Source: Lachnospiraceae bacterium (GTDB taxonomy: Bacteria; Bacillota; Clostridia; Lachnospirales; Lachnospiraceae). Taken from it: a stretch of 64,000 nucleotides of DNA. The notes under the pieces are model-generated. The model saw only the letters and a list, made by a program, of their open reading frames with translations, searched no databases and was not told the origin of the DNA. The translations under genes and the position numbers were made by a program. Below are positions 16,741 to 23,890 of the stretch, in pieces; position 1 is the stretch's first letter; each line of letters opens with the position of its first letter. The stretch is from positions 1-64,000 of the forward strand of contig JAGCUO010000201.1 in assembly GCA_017962825.1 (NCBI GenBank), given 5' to 3'.

Positions 16741-16779
16741 TATAGGGTAAGTTTTCCGTTGACAGGAACTTACCCTATA
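16741..16779 (+). promoter_or_regulatory. 13-bp perfect inverted repeat enclosing a -35 element
   Basis: TATAGGGTAAGTT (16741-16753) is the exact reverse complement of 16767-16779, with a 13-base loop that contains TTGACA. It could terminate the topB transcript, but no T run follows, so an operator or attenuator over the importer promoter is as likely. Confidence 0.65.
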
Positions 16780-16788
16780 TTGTATTAT
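16759..16788 (+). promoter_or_regulatory. Promoter of the TrpXYZ-type ABC importer
   Basis: TTGACA (16759-16764) and TATTAT (16783-16788) are spaced by 18 bp. The start point would fall near 16795, directly before a second inverted repeat. Confidence 0.65.
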
Positions 16789-16797
16789 TGTATACAG

Positions 16798-16827
16798 TTT
16801 AATACTTTAACCGTTTAAAGTGTTAAA
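16798..16827 (+). promoter_or_regulatory. Imperfect palindrome just downstream of the importer promoter
   Basis: TTTAATACTTTAAC (16798-16811) faces TTTAAAGTGTTAAA (16814-16827), matching in 12 of 14 positions across a 2-3 base centre. Its place over the likely start site is what is expected of a repressor operator. Confidence 0.55.
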
Positions 16828-16854
16828 TCGAGTTTTTATTCGGGAGGAATTATT

Positions 16855-17823
16855 ATGAAAAAGAAGATCGTAAGCCTTATGCTTACCGCAGTGCTTGGAC
16901 TTACCCTTGCAGGATGCGGTGAAGCAGCTCAAAGTGACACCTACAAGATCGGTGTCTGTCAGATTGTCGAGCACCCCGCACTTGATGCAGCAACCCAGGG
17001 ATTCCAGGATGCTCTCAAGGAGAAGCTCGGTGAAGACAAAGTAACTTTTGACGTACAGAACGCTCAGGGCGAGCAGCCTACTGCGGCAACTATCTGCAAC
17101 GGATTTGTTTCCGCCAATGTGGATCTTATTCTTGCAAATGCCACAACACCTCTTCAGTGTGCAGCAGCTGCTACCACCACCATTCCCGTTCTCGGAACTT
17201 CCATTACCGATTATGCAACCGCTCTTGAAGTGCCCGTTGAAGAATGGACCGGAGCTTCGGGAAGAAACGTTTCCGGAACCAGCGATCTTGCTCCCATTGA
17301 CGAGCAGGAGAACATGATCCTTGAGCTTTTCCCCGGTGTTCAGACAGTAGGTCTTATGTACTGCAGCGCAGAAGCTAACTCCAAGTATCAGATCCAGCTT
17401 ATCGAGGCTGAACTTGATGCTGACGGAATTGCTTATAAAGAATATGCAGTTGCGGATTCAAATGAGATCCAGTCTGTTTTTTCAACAGCAGTTACCGAGT
17501 GTGAAGTTCTTTATATCCCTACCGACAACACTCTTGCAAACTCCACCGAGACTATCAGAAATATCGTTGTTCCTGCAGGTATTCCCGTAGTTGCGGGCGA
17601 AGAGGGAATCTGCTCCGGATGCGGAGTTGCTACTCTTTCAATCAGCTACTATGATCTCGGATATGCTACCGGCGAAATGGCAGCTCAGATCCTTCTTGAC
17701 GGTAAGGATATCTCTACCATGGAGATTCAGTATGCTCCTACGGTTACCAAGGAGTACAATGCCGAGCTTTGCGATACTCTCGGTATAAGTGTTCCTTCCG
17801 ATTACGTTGCCATCGGCGAATAA
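16855..17823 (+). CDS. ABC transporter substrate-binding lipoprotein (ABC_sub_bind, TrpX-like)
   Basis: This is an extracellular solute receptor of the COG2984 family, whose characterised members include TrpX for tryptophan or tyrosine uptake. The signal peptide runs MKKKIVSLML and ends in the lipobox LAGC (Cys20). Family stretches seen are IGVCQIVEHPALDAATQGF, ANATTPLQCAAAATTTIPVLG and GLMYCSAEANS. The trio order binding protein, permease, ATPase is that of trpXYZ. No T-box is visible upstream, so the true substrate is uncertain. GGGAGGAA precedes the start. Confidence 0.92.
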   Translation: MKKKIVSLMLTAVLGLTLAGCGEAAQSDTYKIGVCQIVEHPALDAATQGFQDALKEKLGEDKVTFDVQNAQGEQPTAATICNGFVSANVDLILANATTPLQCAAAATTTIPVLGTSITDYATALEVPVEEWTGASGRNVSGTSDLAPIDEQENMILELFPGVQTVGLMYCSAEANSKYQIQLIEAELDADGIAYKEYAVADSNEIQSVFSTAVTECEVLYIPTDNTLANSTETIRNIVVPAGIPVVAGEEGICSGCGVATLSISYYDLGYATGEMAAQILLDGKDISTMEIQYAPTVTKEYNAELCDTLGISVPSDYVAIGE

Positions 17824-17857
17824 TCTGTAGACCGTATCGTTAAAAAGTGTTACTATT

Positions 17858-17885
17858 TAGGCTGTGTTTTTCCAAGCACAGCCTA
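17858..17885 (+). terminator. Hairpin between binding protein and permease genes
   Basis: TAGGCTGTG pairs with CACAGCCTA over a 10-base loop; only an AT-rich tail, not a T run, follows. Such a stem probably causes partial termination or mRNA protection, giving more binding protein than permease. Confidence 0.55.
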
Positions 17886-17915
17886 TTATTAAATTAGGTT
17901 ACGGAGTGTGGATTT

Positions 17916-18869
17916 ATGGTTCAGTATTTTTCTTCTTTGGATCCTTCAACTCTCATAAAAGCTTTCCCCGGTTCCATTGCTCAGGGAATGGTTTGGGGAG
18001 TTCTGGCTCTGGGAGTTTATATTACATTCAGGATACTTGATTTTGCCGATCTTACGGTTGACGGTTCTATCGCATTCGGTGCGGCCGTTTGCGTAATGCT
18101 CATCAGGGCCGGTATTACTCCTGTTGTAGCAACATTGATCTCTTTTATGGCAGGAATGGTCGCAGGCATAATCACAGGTCTTCTTACCACATTGCTGGGT
18201 ATTCCCGGGATACTTGCATCGATCCTTACTCAGATATCCCTTTATTCGGTAAATCTGCATGTAATGGGACAGTCCAACAGACCTGTTTCCGTAGATAATT
18301 ATCCTCTTGTTGTATCACTCAGATATATCACGGGATCAACCGCTACTTCCGTTTTGTTTTTTGCTGGAATGATAGTGTTTTTGATCCTTCTGATCTGTAT
18401 CTTGTATAATTTCTTCGGAACGGAGATCGGTGCGGCCATAAGAGCTACGGGATGTAATCCCAACATGGCAAGGGCTCAGGGAATAAATACCGGATATATC
18501 AAGGTTCTTACTCTCGGTATTGCCAACGGTCTTGTAGGACTTTCCGGAGCACTGTATTCACAGTTTTCCGGTGCCGCAGATGTAAATATGGGACGCGGTG
18601 CCATAGTTATCGGTCTTGCTGCGGTTATTATCGGCGAAGTTATTTTCGGTAAATTCGCATCCAAGAGAAAAGCCGCATTCGCTTGGACAATGGCTGCCGT
18701 TATATGCGGTTCCGTTATCTATTATATGGTTTATCAGCTTGTCCTCTGGCTTAAGTTCCCTTCGGAGGATATGAAGCTTTTGACTGCGGTTGTTGTAGCC
18801 GCATTCCTTGCGATTCCTTATCTTAAGGAGAAGAGTTCCGTTAAGAAAGGGGTGGCAAAACATGAATAA
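17916..18869 (+). CDS. ABC transporter permease (TrpY-like, COG4120)
   Basis: This integral membrane permease has about eight to nine hydrophobic segments (for example GMVWGVLALGVYITF, TLISFMAGMVAGIITGLL, VLFFAGMIVFLILLICILY, VIIGEVIFG). The 317 residues fit the family, which is related to the branched-chain amino acid permeases. The motif GAAIRATGCNPNMARAQGIN is the cytoplasmic loop that contacts the ATPase. The stop overlaps the ATPase start by 8 bases. Confidence 0.92.
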   Translation: MVQYFSSLDPSTLIKAFPGSIAQGMVWGVLALGVYITFRILDFADLTVDGSIAFGAAVCVMLIRAGITPVVATLISFMAGMVAGIITGLLTTLLGIPGILASILTQISLYSVNLHVMGQSNRPVSVDNYPLVVSLRYITGSTATSVLFFAGMIVFLILLICILYNFFGTEIGAAIRATGCNPNMARAQGINTGYIKVLTLGIANGLVGLSGALYSQFSGAADVNMGRGAIVIGLAAVIIGEVIFGKFASKRKAAFAWTMAAVICGSVIYYMVYQLVLWLKFPSEDMKLLTAVVVAAFLAIPYLKEKSSVKKGVAKHE

Positions 18870-19665
18870 GGCGCTTGAACTTAAATCTATCCATAAGGTG
18901 TTCAACAAAGGTACCGTTAATGAAAAGGTTGCTCTTAACGGTCTTTCCATAGAACTCGATCCCGGTGATTTTGTTACAATTATCGGAGGAAACGGAGCCG
19001 GTAAATCAACCATGTTAAATGCCATTGCCGGTGTCTGGCCTGTGGATTCGGGAAATATCATTGTTAACGGAGAAGATATCACAATGCTTCCCGAGCACAA
19101 GAGAGCTGTATACCTTGGCAGGGTTTTCCAGGATCCCATGACAGGAACGGCTGCCACTATGGATATAGAAGAAAACATGGCACTGGCTTACAGAAGAGGA
19201 AGAAAACGCACTCTTAAGCGAGGACTTACCAAAGAGGAAAGAGATCTGTTTAGGGAAAAACTATCCACACTTGATCTCGGCCTTGAAGACAGAATGACTA
19301 CAAAAGTCGGACTTTTATCAGGTGGTCAGAGACAGGCGGTAACGCTTCTTATGGCTTCGCTTAAAAAGCCTGAGCTTCTGCTCCTGGATGAACATACCGC
19401 AGCACTGGATCCTAAAACCGCAGCTAAGGTTCTTGAGATATCCGATCAGATCATTAACGAATATCATCTTACGGCAATGATGGTTACACATAATATGAAA
19501 GATGCGATCGTTCACGGCAACAGACTTATTATGATGAACGAGGGCCGTATTATATATGATGTTCGCGGTGAAGAAAAGAAGAACCTTCACGTTAAGGATC
19601 TTCTTGCAAAATTTGAAGAAGTCAGCGGTACGGAATTTGCCAATGACAGAATGATGTTATCGTAA
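18862..19665 (+). CDS. ABC transporter ATP-binding protein (TrpZ-like, COG1101)
   Basis: This is the cytoplasmic ATPase of the importer. Walker A GGNGAGKST, signature LLSGGQRQAV and Walker B LLLLDEHTAALD are all present, followed by the switch His in MVTHN. I start at ATG 18862, after GGGGTGG, rather than 18 codons upstream, because the family begins with residues like MNKALELKSIHKVFNKGTVNE. This gives 267 residues. HTAALD in place of the common PTAALD is usual in COG1101. Confidence 0.93.
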   Translation: MNKALELKSIHKVFNKGTVNEKVALNGLSIELDPGDFVTIIGGNGAGKSTMLNAIAGVWPVDSGNIIVNGEDITMLPEHKRAVYLGRVFQDPMTGTAATMDIEENMALAYRRGRKRTLKRGLTKEERDLFREKLSTLDLGLEDRMTTKVGLLSGGQRQAVTLLMASLKKPELLLLDEHTAALDPKTAAKVLEISDQIINEYHLTAMMVTHNMKDAIVHGNRLIMMNEGRIIYDVRGEEKKNLHVKDLLAKFEEVSGTEFANDRMMLS

Positions 19666-19680
19666 TAATAGGAGAAGATT

Positions 19681-20220
19681 ATGGATTACAACAATCAGAA
19701 CCAGAATTCTAATCAGCAGACTAACGGAGGACAGTACAGCAATATGTATTCTCAGCAGAATGCAGGGCAGTACAGTCAGCAGCAGACAGATCAGCCTCAG
19801 TTTGGCCAGCAGCAGCCTCACTATTCATCTCAGCAGGGAAAGTATTCGGATCCTTATTCATACCAGCCTCAGGGTCAGTTTAACAGTCCTTATAATGCTC
19901 CCGTTCAGGCACCCGGTCCCAACGGATTCCAGATTACATCACTTGTTTTGGGTATCATGTCCATCCTTTGCTGTTTTTGCATTTGGCTTTGGTTTTGGGG
20001 AATTCCCTCTATTGTATTATCCATCGCAGGTATTATATTTGGTATCGTAGGAAATAAGAAGAATAAACACGGTGTGGGAACAGCCGGAATTGTTTGTTCC
20101 ATAATAGGTATTGTCCTCGGAATAATCATGTTGGTATTTACCATTTTTGTTGTCGGATTAGCTACCTCTATGAATTTAGAGGATCTTCTCTACTGGCTTC
20201 AGCAGTATGAAGGAAGGTAA
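19681..20220 (+). CDS. DUF4190 membrane protein with Gln-rich N-terminus
   Basis: Residues 1-75 are a low-complexity cytoplasmic segment rich in Gln, Asn, Ser, Tyr and Gly. They are followed by a DUF4190-type domain with two hydrophobic segments (about 82-118 and 133-165), the first containing LVLGIMSILCCF and SIAGIIFGIVG. The function is unknown; Gln/Asn-rich tails often mediate self-association or are simply disordered. AGGAGA precedes the ATG. The next gene starts 14 bases before its stop. Confidence 0.82.
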   Translation: MDYNNQNQNSNQQTNGGQYSNMYSQQNAGQYSQQQTDQPQFGQQQPHYSSQQGKYSDPYSYQPQGQFNSPYNAPVQAPGPNGFQITSLVLGIMSILCCFCIWLWFWGIPSIVLSIAGIIFGIVGNKKNKHGVGTAGIVCSIIGIVLGIIMLVFTIFVVGLATSMNLEDLLYWLQQYEGR

Positions 20221-20656
20221 TAAGAAAAAGCCATTCTCATTCAGAGAATGGCTTTTTAGTCATGATTTAGACAGAAGGATGTTTATATACGGGCTTATTT
20301 TCGGACTTCCCGGAATAGCCCTGATACTTACTTATACTTATCTTGCTCCCGGTTTTGCTCCCACTACCTGCAGGTTTCTTGAACTTACGGGATATTATTG
20401 TCCCGGATGCGGATGTACGAGAGCGGTAAGGTCCTTTTTTCGCGGACATTTCTTGTTTTCTTTTTTGTATAATCCGGTAGTTATATACTGTATGGTCATG
20501 TACATCCTGTATGAGGGCTCACATTTACTTGAGATCCTGCATGTGCCTCATATAAAGGGGATGAAGTTCAGGTATTGGTATATTTATGCCGGGATATGGA
20601 TACTTCTGGGAAACTGGGTCATAAAGAATATAATAATGTATATAGTCAATCACTGA
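20207..20656 (+). CDS. DUF2752 family membrane protein
   Basis: This 149-residue protein has three hydrophobic segments and the DUF2752 hallmark CRFLELTGYYCPGCGCTRAVRSFFRGHF at about residues 47-74, with four Cys in a compact cluster. It often sits beside DUF4190 genes in Clostridia, and no activity is established. The 5' end overlaps the DUF4190 gene by 14 bases, and codons 7-17 contain a terminator-like stem. It is convergent with the lipoprotein gene, overlapping it by 7 bases. Confidence 0.85.
   Translation: MKEGNKKKPFSFREWLFSHDLDRRMFIYGLIFGLPGIALILTYTYLAPGFAPTTCRFLELTGYYCPGCGCTRAVRSFFRGHFLFSFLYNPVVIYCMVMYILYEGSHLLEILHVPHIKGMKFRYWYIYAGIWILLGNWVIKNIIMYIVNH
20225..20257 (+). terminator. 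Terminator-like stem inside the 5' coding part of the DUF2752 gene
   Basis: A perfect 14-bp stem (20225-20238 with 20244-20257) with loop ATTCA ends in CTTTTT. It lies 5 bases after the DUF4190 stop and within codons 7-17 of the next gene, so it could stop transcription when DUF2752 is not being translated. Confidence 0.7.
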
Positions 20657-21183
20657 CCATCAGGTTCCGGGGTTGATGTGAGAGTACCCTCGTTCTCTGA
20701 TTGAACGCTTGCATCCTCGGAGGTTTCACCGTTTAAGAATGTCATTATGACCTTGATCCTCTTGAATGCATTGTTGTACTGTTCGGTTGCACCGTCAAAT
20801 TCGGTCTGAAGGGCATCAGCCGAAAGGGAATCATCGGAATAAACTTTGGTGTATCCGGTCAGTGCCTGAGACATATATTCGGCGGCTTCATCCGCCAGAT
20901 GCTCCAGATAGTCATATTGCTCCGGAAAGTCCACATTCGCAAAATCCGAGAATGAAGTATTCAGACTGTTTAGTTCATTCAGAATATCGGATGCGTAGGT
21001 TTCGGATGAAGTATCGATCGAATTGATCTTCGAATCCGCCTCTGCTATGGTGGTGCAGAAAGAATCAACGGTAGCTCTGAAAGCCGTAAGTTCTTCGCTT
21101 ACATCCGGTTTGCTTTCGGAAGAGCAGGCGGTTAACAGGAAAGCGGATAGGATTATGGTTATGGTTTTAATACGGATCTTCAT
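20650..21183 (-). CDS. Putative lipoprotein of unknown function
   Basis: The 177 residues start with a lipoprotein signal peptide (MKIRIKTITIILSAFLLTAC, lipobox LTAC, Cys20). The mature part is acidic and predicted all-helical, with possible coiled-coil stretches (residues 30-140) and a Ser/Thr/Glu/Pro-rich tail. I recognise no catalytic motif. It is a single-gene unit with its own promoter and is convergent with the DUF2752 gene. Confidence 0.82.
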   Translation of the reverse strand: MKIRIKTITIILSAFLLTACSSESKPDVSEELTAFRATVDSFCTTIAEADSKINSIDTSSETYASDILNELNSLNTSFSDFANVDFPEQYDYLEHLADEAAEYMSQALTGYTKVYSDDSLSADALQTEFDGATEQYNNAFKRIKVIMTFLNGETSEDASVQSENEGTLTSTPEPDGQ

Positions 21184-21213
21184 ATATAATGCTCCTATGA
21201 TTTGATCTTAACC

Positions 21214-21242
21214 ATCCTAACAATATACGATATATGAGTCAA
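21214..21242 (-). promoter_or_regulatory. Candidate promoter of the lipoprotein gene
   Basis: On the minus strand TTGACT (21242-21237) and TAGGAT (21219-21214) are separated by 17 bp, about 30 bp before the start codon. Confidence 0.5.
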
Positions 21243-21248
21243 TAGCTT

Positions 21249-21310
21249 ACAGTTGGGACGTACCCCTTTGTCAGGAAGACAGTTCTGACAAAGGGGTACG
21301 TCCCCACTGT
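21249..21310. repeat. Long palindrome, REP-like element
   Basis: GGGACGTACCCCTTTGTCAG (21255-21274) is the exact reverse complement of 21285-21304, with a 10-base loop. The pairing extends outward to 21249 and 21310 with one mismatch, giving a 26-bp stem. The GGGGACGT-type core resembles REP palindromes mobilised by RAYT transposases in many genomes; no such transposase is in the window. It lies in the gap between the divergent lipoprotein and rpmF units. Confidence 0.8.
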
Positions 21311-21333
21311 CAGAAAAAATTCTTTTATATCAC

Positions 21334-21362
21334 TTGACATAATCAAACACTATATATATAAT
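21334..21362 (+). promoter_or_regulatory. Consensus promoter of rpmF
   Basis: TTGACA (21334-21339) and TATAAT (21357-21362) are perfect matches with 17-bp spacing, about 78 bp before the rpmF start. Confidence 0.88.
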
Positions 21363-21439
21363 CTCTAATTGTGTGTCGCATAAATATTGACGACAAACCA
21401 TGAATTGAAGAAAATTTAATGGATAAGGAGGTGTTTCGA

Positions 21440-21619
21440 ATGTCCATTTGTCCTAAGAATAAATCATCCAAAGGTCACAGAGACCAGAGAAGAGCTAACT
21501 GGAAGATGTCTGCACCCACTCTCGTAAAGTGCAGCAAGTGCGGAGCTCTTATGGTTCCTCACAGAGTTTGCAAGAACTGTGGTTCTTACAACAAGAAGCA
21601 GATCGTAGAAGCTGACTGA
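21440..21619 (+). CDS. rpmF: 50S ribosomal protein L32
   Basis: This 59-residue zinc-ribbon ribosomal protein has CSKCGALMVPHRVCKNCG with two CxxC pairs and the basic N-terminal part PKNKSSKGHRDQRRANWK. I chose ATG 21440 because AAGGAGGTG lies just upstream; the in-frame ATG at 21419 precedes that ribosome site. The usual upstream partner yceD (DUF177) is not present. The unusual start MSIC replaces the common MAVP. Confidence 0.95.
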   Translation: MSICPKNKSSKGHRDQRRANWKMSAPTLVKCSKCGALMVPHRVCKNCGSYNKKQIVEAD

Positions 21620-21642
21620 TAGTATTAAAAGTAGTTTTTTCG

Positions 21643-21673
21643 ATAGAGCATGATCAAACATGCTCTATTTTTG
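21643..21673 (+). terminator. Terminator after rpmF
   Basis: ATAGAGCATG pairs with CATGCTCTAT over a 6-base loop, followed by TTTTTG. It separates rpmF from plsX, which has its own promoter. Confidence 0.85.
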
Positions 21674-21733
21674 TTGTCCGGAAAACACTTACCTGAAATG
21701 GCAAAATACAGATGTTTTCTTATATTAAATAAG

Positions 21734-21762
21734 TTGATTTTTGAATCTTTGCCTTGTATATT
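21734..21762 (+). promoter_or_regulatory. Promoter of the plsX-acpP operon
   Basis: TTGATT (21734-21739) and TATATT (21757-21762) are 17 bp apart, 30 bp upstream of plsX. No FapR-type operator was recognised. Confidence 0.65.
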
Positions 21763-21791
21763 AAACAGTGTTGTATCTATAAGGAGTATAT

Positions 21792-22808
21792 ATGGCTGAT
21801 CTGGTTAATATTGCAGTTGATGCAATGGGCGGAGATAATGCACCTTCCGAAATCGTAAAAGGTGCTGTTTTGTCTCTTGAAAAAGCAAAAGATCTTAAGG
21901 TTACTTTGGTAGGAAGGGAAGACGATGTACGCGCCGAACTTTCCAAATATACCTATGATCCCAACCGCATCGAAGTGATCCACGCATCCGAAGTCATCGA
22001 GATGGCTGAGCCTCCCGTAATGGCTGTAAGGAACAAGAAAGATTCTTCACTGGTTAAGTGCATGTATCTTGTTAAGGAAGGTAAGTGCGATGCACTTGTT
22101 ACCGCAGGATCTACAGGCGCTTTTCTTGTGGGAGGACAGATAATCGTCGGCAGGATAAAAGGCGTTGAGAGACCTCCTCTTGCTCCCTTCATCCCCACCG
22201 TAAACGGAAGATGTCTTCTTCTTGACTGTGGAGCCAATGTTGATGCGAGACCTTCACAGCTTGTTCAGTTTGCCAAGATCGGTTCTGCCTATGCCAAAAA
22301 GGTATGCGGAATAGACAATCCTAAAGTAGGAATTGTCAATATCGGTGCCGAGGAAGAGAAAGGCAATGCGCTTGTTAAGGAAACATTCCCTCTTCTTAAA
22401 GCCACTCCCGAGATAAACTTCATTGGCAGTGTGGAAGCAAGGGATATCCCTTACGGTGCTGCGGATGTTGTGGTATGTGAAGCCTTTGTCGGCAACGTGA
22501 TACTGAAGATGTATGAAGGCGTAGGATCCGCTCTTCTTAAATCCATGAAGGAAGCGTTCATGTCATCTACCAAGAGTAAGATCGGAGCCGCACTTGCCAA
22601 GCCCGCACTTAAGAAGACTCTTAAGGCATACGATGTCAATCAGTATGGCGGTGCACCGCTTCTCGGATGCAACGGACTTCTGGTTAAGACCCACGGATCG
22701 AGCAAAGCAGTATCCATTACCAATTCGATCCTTCAGTGCAAGACATTTGCAGATCAGAATATAAATAATGATATTAGAGAAATGTTCAGCATTTCTACAG
22801 ATATTTAA
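21792..22808 (+). CDS. plsX: Phosphate acyltransferase
   Basis: PlsX makes acyl-phosphate from acyl-ACP for phosphatidic acid synthesis. The 338 residues include the starting [34 protein letters not shown] and [10 protein letters not shown], all family-conserved, and end with the [13 protein letters not shown] segment. It acts peripherally at the membrane with PlsY, which is also in this window (47654). acpP follows 11 bp downstream in the usual order. Confidence 0.97.
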   Translation: MADLVNIAVDAMGGDNAPSEIVKGAVLSLEKAKDLKVTLVGREDDVRAELSKYTYDPNRIEVIHASEVIEMAEPPVMAVRNKKDSSLVKCMYLVKEGKCDALVTAGSTGAFLVGGQIIVGRIKGVERPPLAPFIPTVNGRCLLLDCGANVDARPSQLVQFAKIGSAYAKKVCGIDNPKVGIVNIGAEEEKGNALVKETFPLLKATPEINFIGSVEARDIPYGAADVVVCEAFVGNVILKMYEGVGSALLKSMKEAFMSSTKSKIGAALAKPALKKTLKAYDVNQYGGAPLLGCNGLLVKTHGSSKAVSITNSILQCKTFADQNINNDIREMFSISTDI

Positions 22809-22819
22809 GGAGGCCTTTA

Positions 22820-23059
22820 ATGGAATTCGAAAAGTTAAAAACAATCATCGCCGAGGTTCTTAATGTTGATCCTGAGGAGATCACTCCCCAGTCTACCTTT
22901 ACCGATGACCTTGGAGCAGATTCTCTTGATGTATACCAGATCATCATGGGTCTTGAGGATGCTTTTGATATCAAGATTCCCGAAGAGAGCGCTGAGAAGA
23001 TCTCTACCGTAGGTGAGGCTGTCGATATGATCAAGGCTGCCCTTTCAGGCAACGATTGA
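22820..23059 (+). CDS. acpP: Acyl carrier protein
   Basis: This is a 79-residue acidic four-helix carrier. The phosphopantetheine attachment Ser is S35 in LGADSLD. It carries acyl chains for fatty acid synthesis and for PlsX. AAGGAGG lies before the start, and its position between plsX and rnc is the conserved one. Confidence 0.97.
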   Translation: MEFEKLKTIIAEVLNVDPEEITPQSTFTDDLGADSLDVYQIIMGLEDAFDIKIPEESAEKISTVGEAVDMIKAALSGND

Positions 23060-23074
23060 TCTTACATATTTATT

Positions 23075-23179
23075 CCCGAAGGGTATTTTGATACGGGTGA
23101 TCCGAGCATTCCGGCTTTTAAGACAAGTTTGGCCGGGATGCCTTGATTTTGTATAATCCGGTAACCTTCGGGTCTTTTT
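23075..23179 (+). promoter_or_regulatory. Structured acpP-rnc intergenic RNA with terminator-like end
   Basis: CCCGAAGG (23075-23082) can pair with CCTTCGGG (23165-23172), which runs into TCTTTTTTT. Between them GCATTCCGGC (near 23107) can pair imperfectly with GCCGGGATGC (near 23132). A possible promoter lies inside: TTGGCC (23129-23134), 17 bp, TATAAT (23152-23157). This may be a terminator for acpP, an RNase III control site for rnc, or both. Confidence 0.5.
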
Positions 23180-23191
23180 TTGGAGAAAGCT

Positions 23192-23890
23192 ATGAACGGT
23201 ACCGATGTAAGCGAATTACAAAGGCTCATAGGGTACAGCTTCGAAAACGGCGATCTTTTGATCAGGGCACTCACTCATTCTTCTTATTGTAATGAACAGC
23301 TTATCAATAAGACAGGCGATTATGAGAGACTCGAGTTTTTGGGAGATGCCGTTCTCGAAACTGTAAGCAGCGAGTTTTTGTTTCAGACTTATCCCGATAA
23401 AAAAGAAGGTGAATTATCCAAGATAAGAGCATCGATGGTATGCGAGCCTTCTCTTGCTTTCTGTGCAAGGGATCTGAAGCTTGGTTCTTTTATCAGACTC
23501 GGTAAGGGCGAGGAGAGAACCGGCGGAAGAGAAAGAGACAGCATTATTTCCGATGTGATGGAAGCTATTGTCGGCGCAATTTTTTTGGACGGTGGTTTTG
23601 AAAAAGCCAGAGAGTTTATTCACAGATTTATCTTATCGGATCTCGAGAACAAACAACTCTTTTTTGATTCCAAGAGCAATCTTCAGGAATATGTTGCAAG
23701 GAATATCAAAAAAGAACTTGAATATATCACCGAAGAAGAGCTTGGCGAAGGCAGTGTAAAGATATTCCGTTCCAAGGTATTGATCGGAGGGGAACTTACA
23801 GCCGAAGGAAGCGGTCGAAGCAAGAAAGCATCACAGCAGGAAGCCGCTTACAAAGCTTTGCTCAAGATCAGGAGTACAGATGTTTCTTAA
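23192..23890 (+). CDS. rnc: Ribonuclease III
   Basis: This double-strand-specific endoribonuclease processes rRNA precursors and mRNA. The catalytic signature ERLEFLGDAVLE lies at 45-56 and the second acidic cluster at SDVMEAIVGAIFLDGG. A dsRNA-binding domain covers about 160-230 (SNLQEYVA, SGRSKKASQQEAAYKAL). I start at ATG 23192 with GGAG upstream, not at the TTG 12 bases earlier, giving 232 residues. The smc start overlaps its 3' end by 11 bases. Confidence 0.95.
   Translation: MNGTDVSELQRLIGYSFENGDLLIRALTHSSYCNEQLINKTGDYERLEFLGDAVLETVSSEFLFQTYPDKKEGELSKIRASMVCEPSLAFCARDLKLGSFIRLGKGEERTGGRERDSIISDVMEAIVGAIFLDGGFEKAREFIHRFILSDLENKQLFFDSKSNLQEYVARNIKKELEYITEEELGEGSVKIFRSKVLIGGELTAEGSGRSKKASQQEAAYKALLKIRSTDVS

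Noticed and set aside
16714..16854. T-box leader before the TrpX-like gene
   Set aside because: The leader is too short and no T-box core with specifier and antiterminator is recognised.
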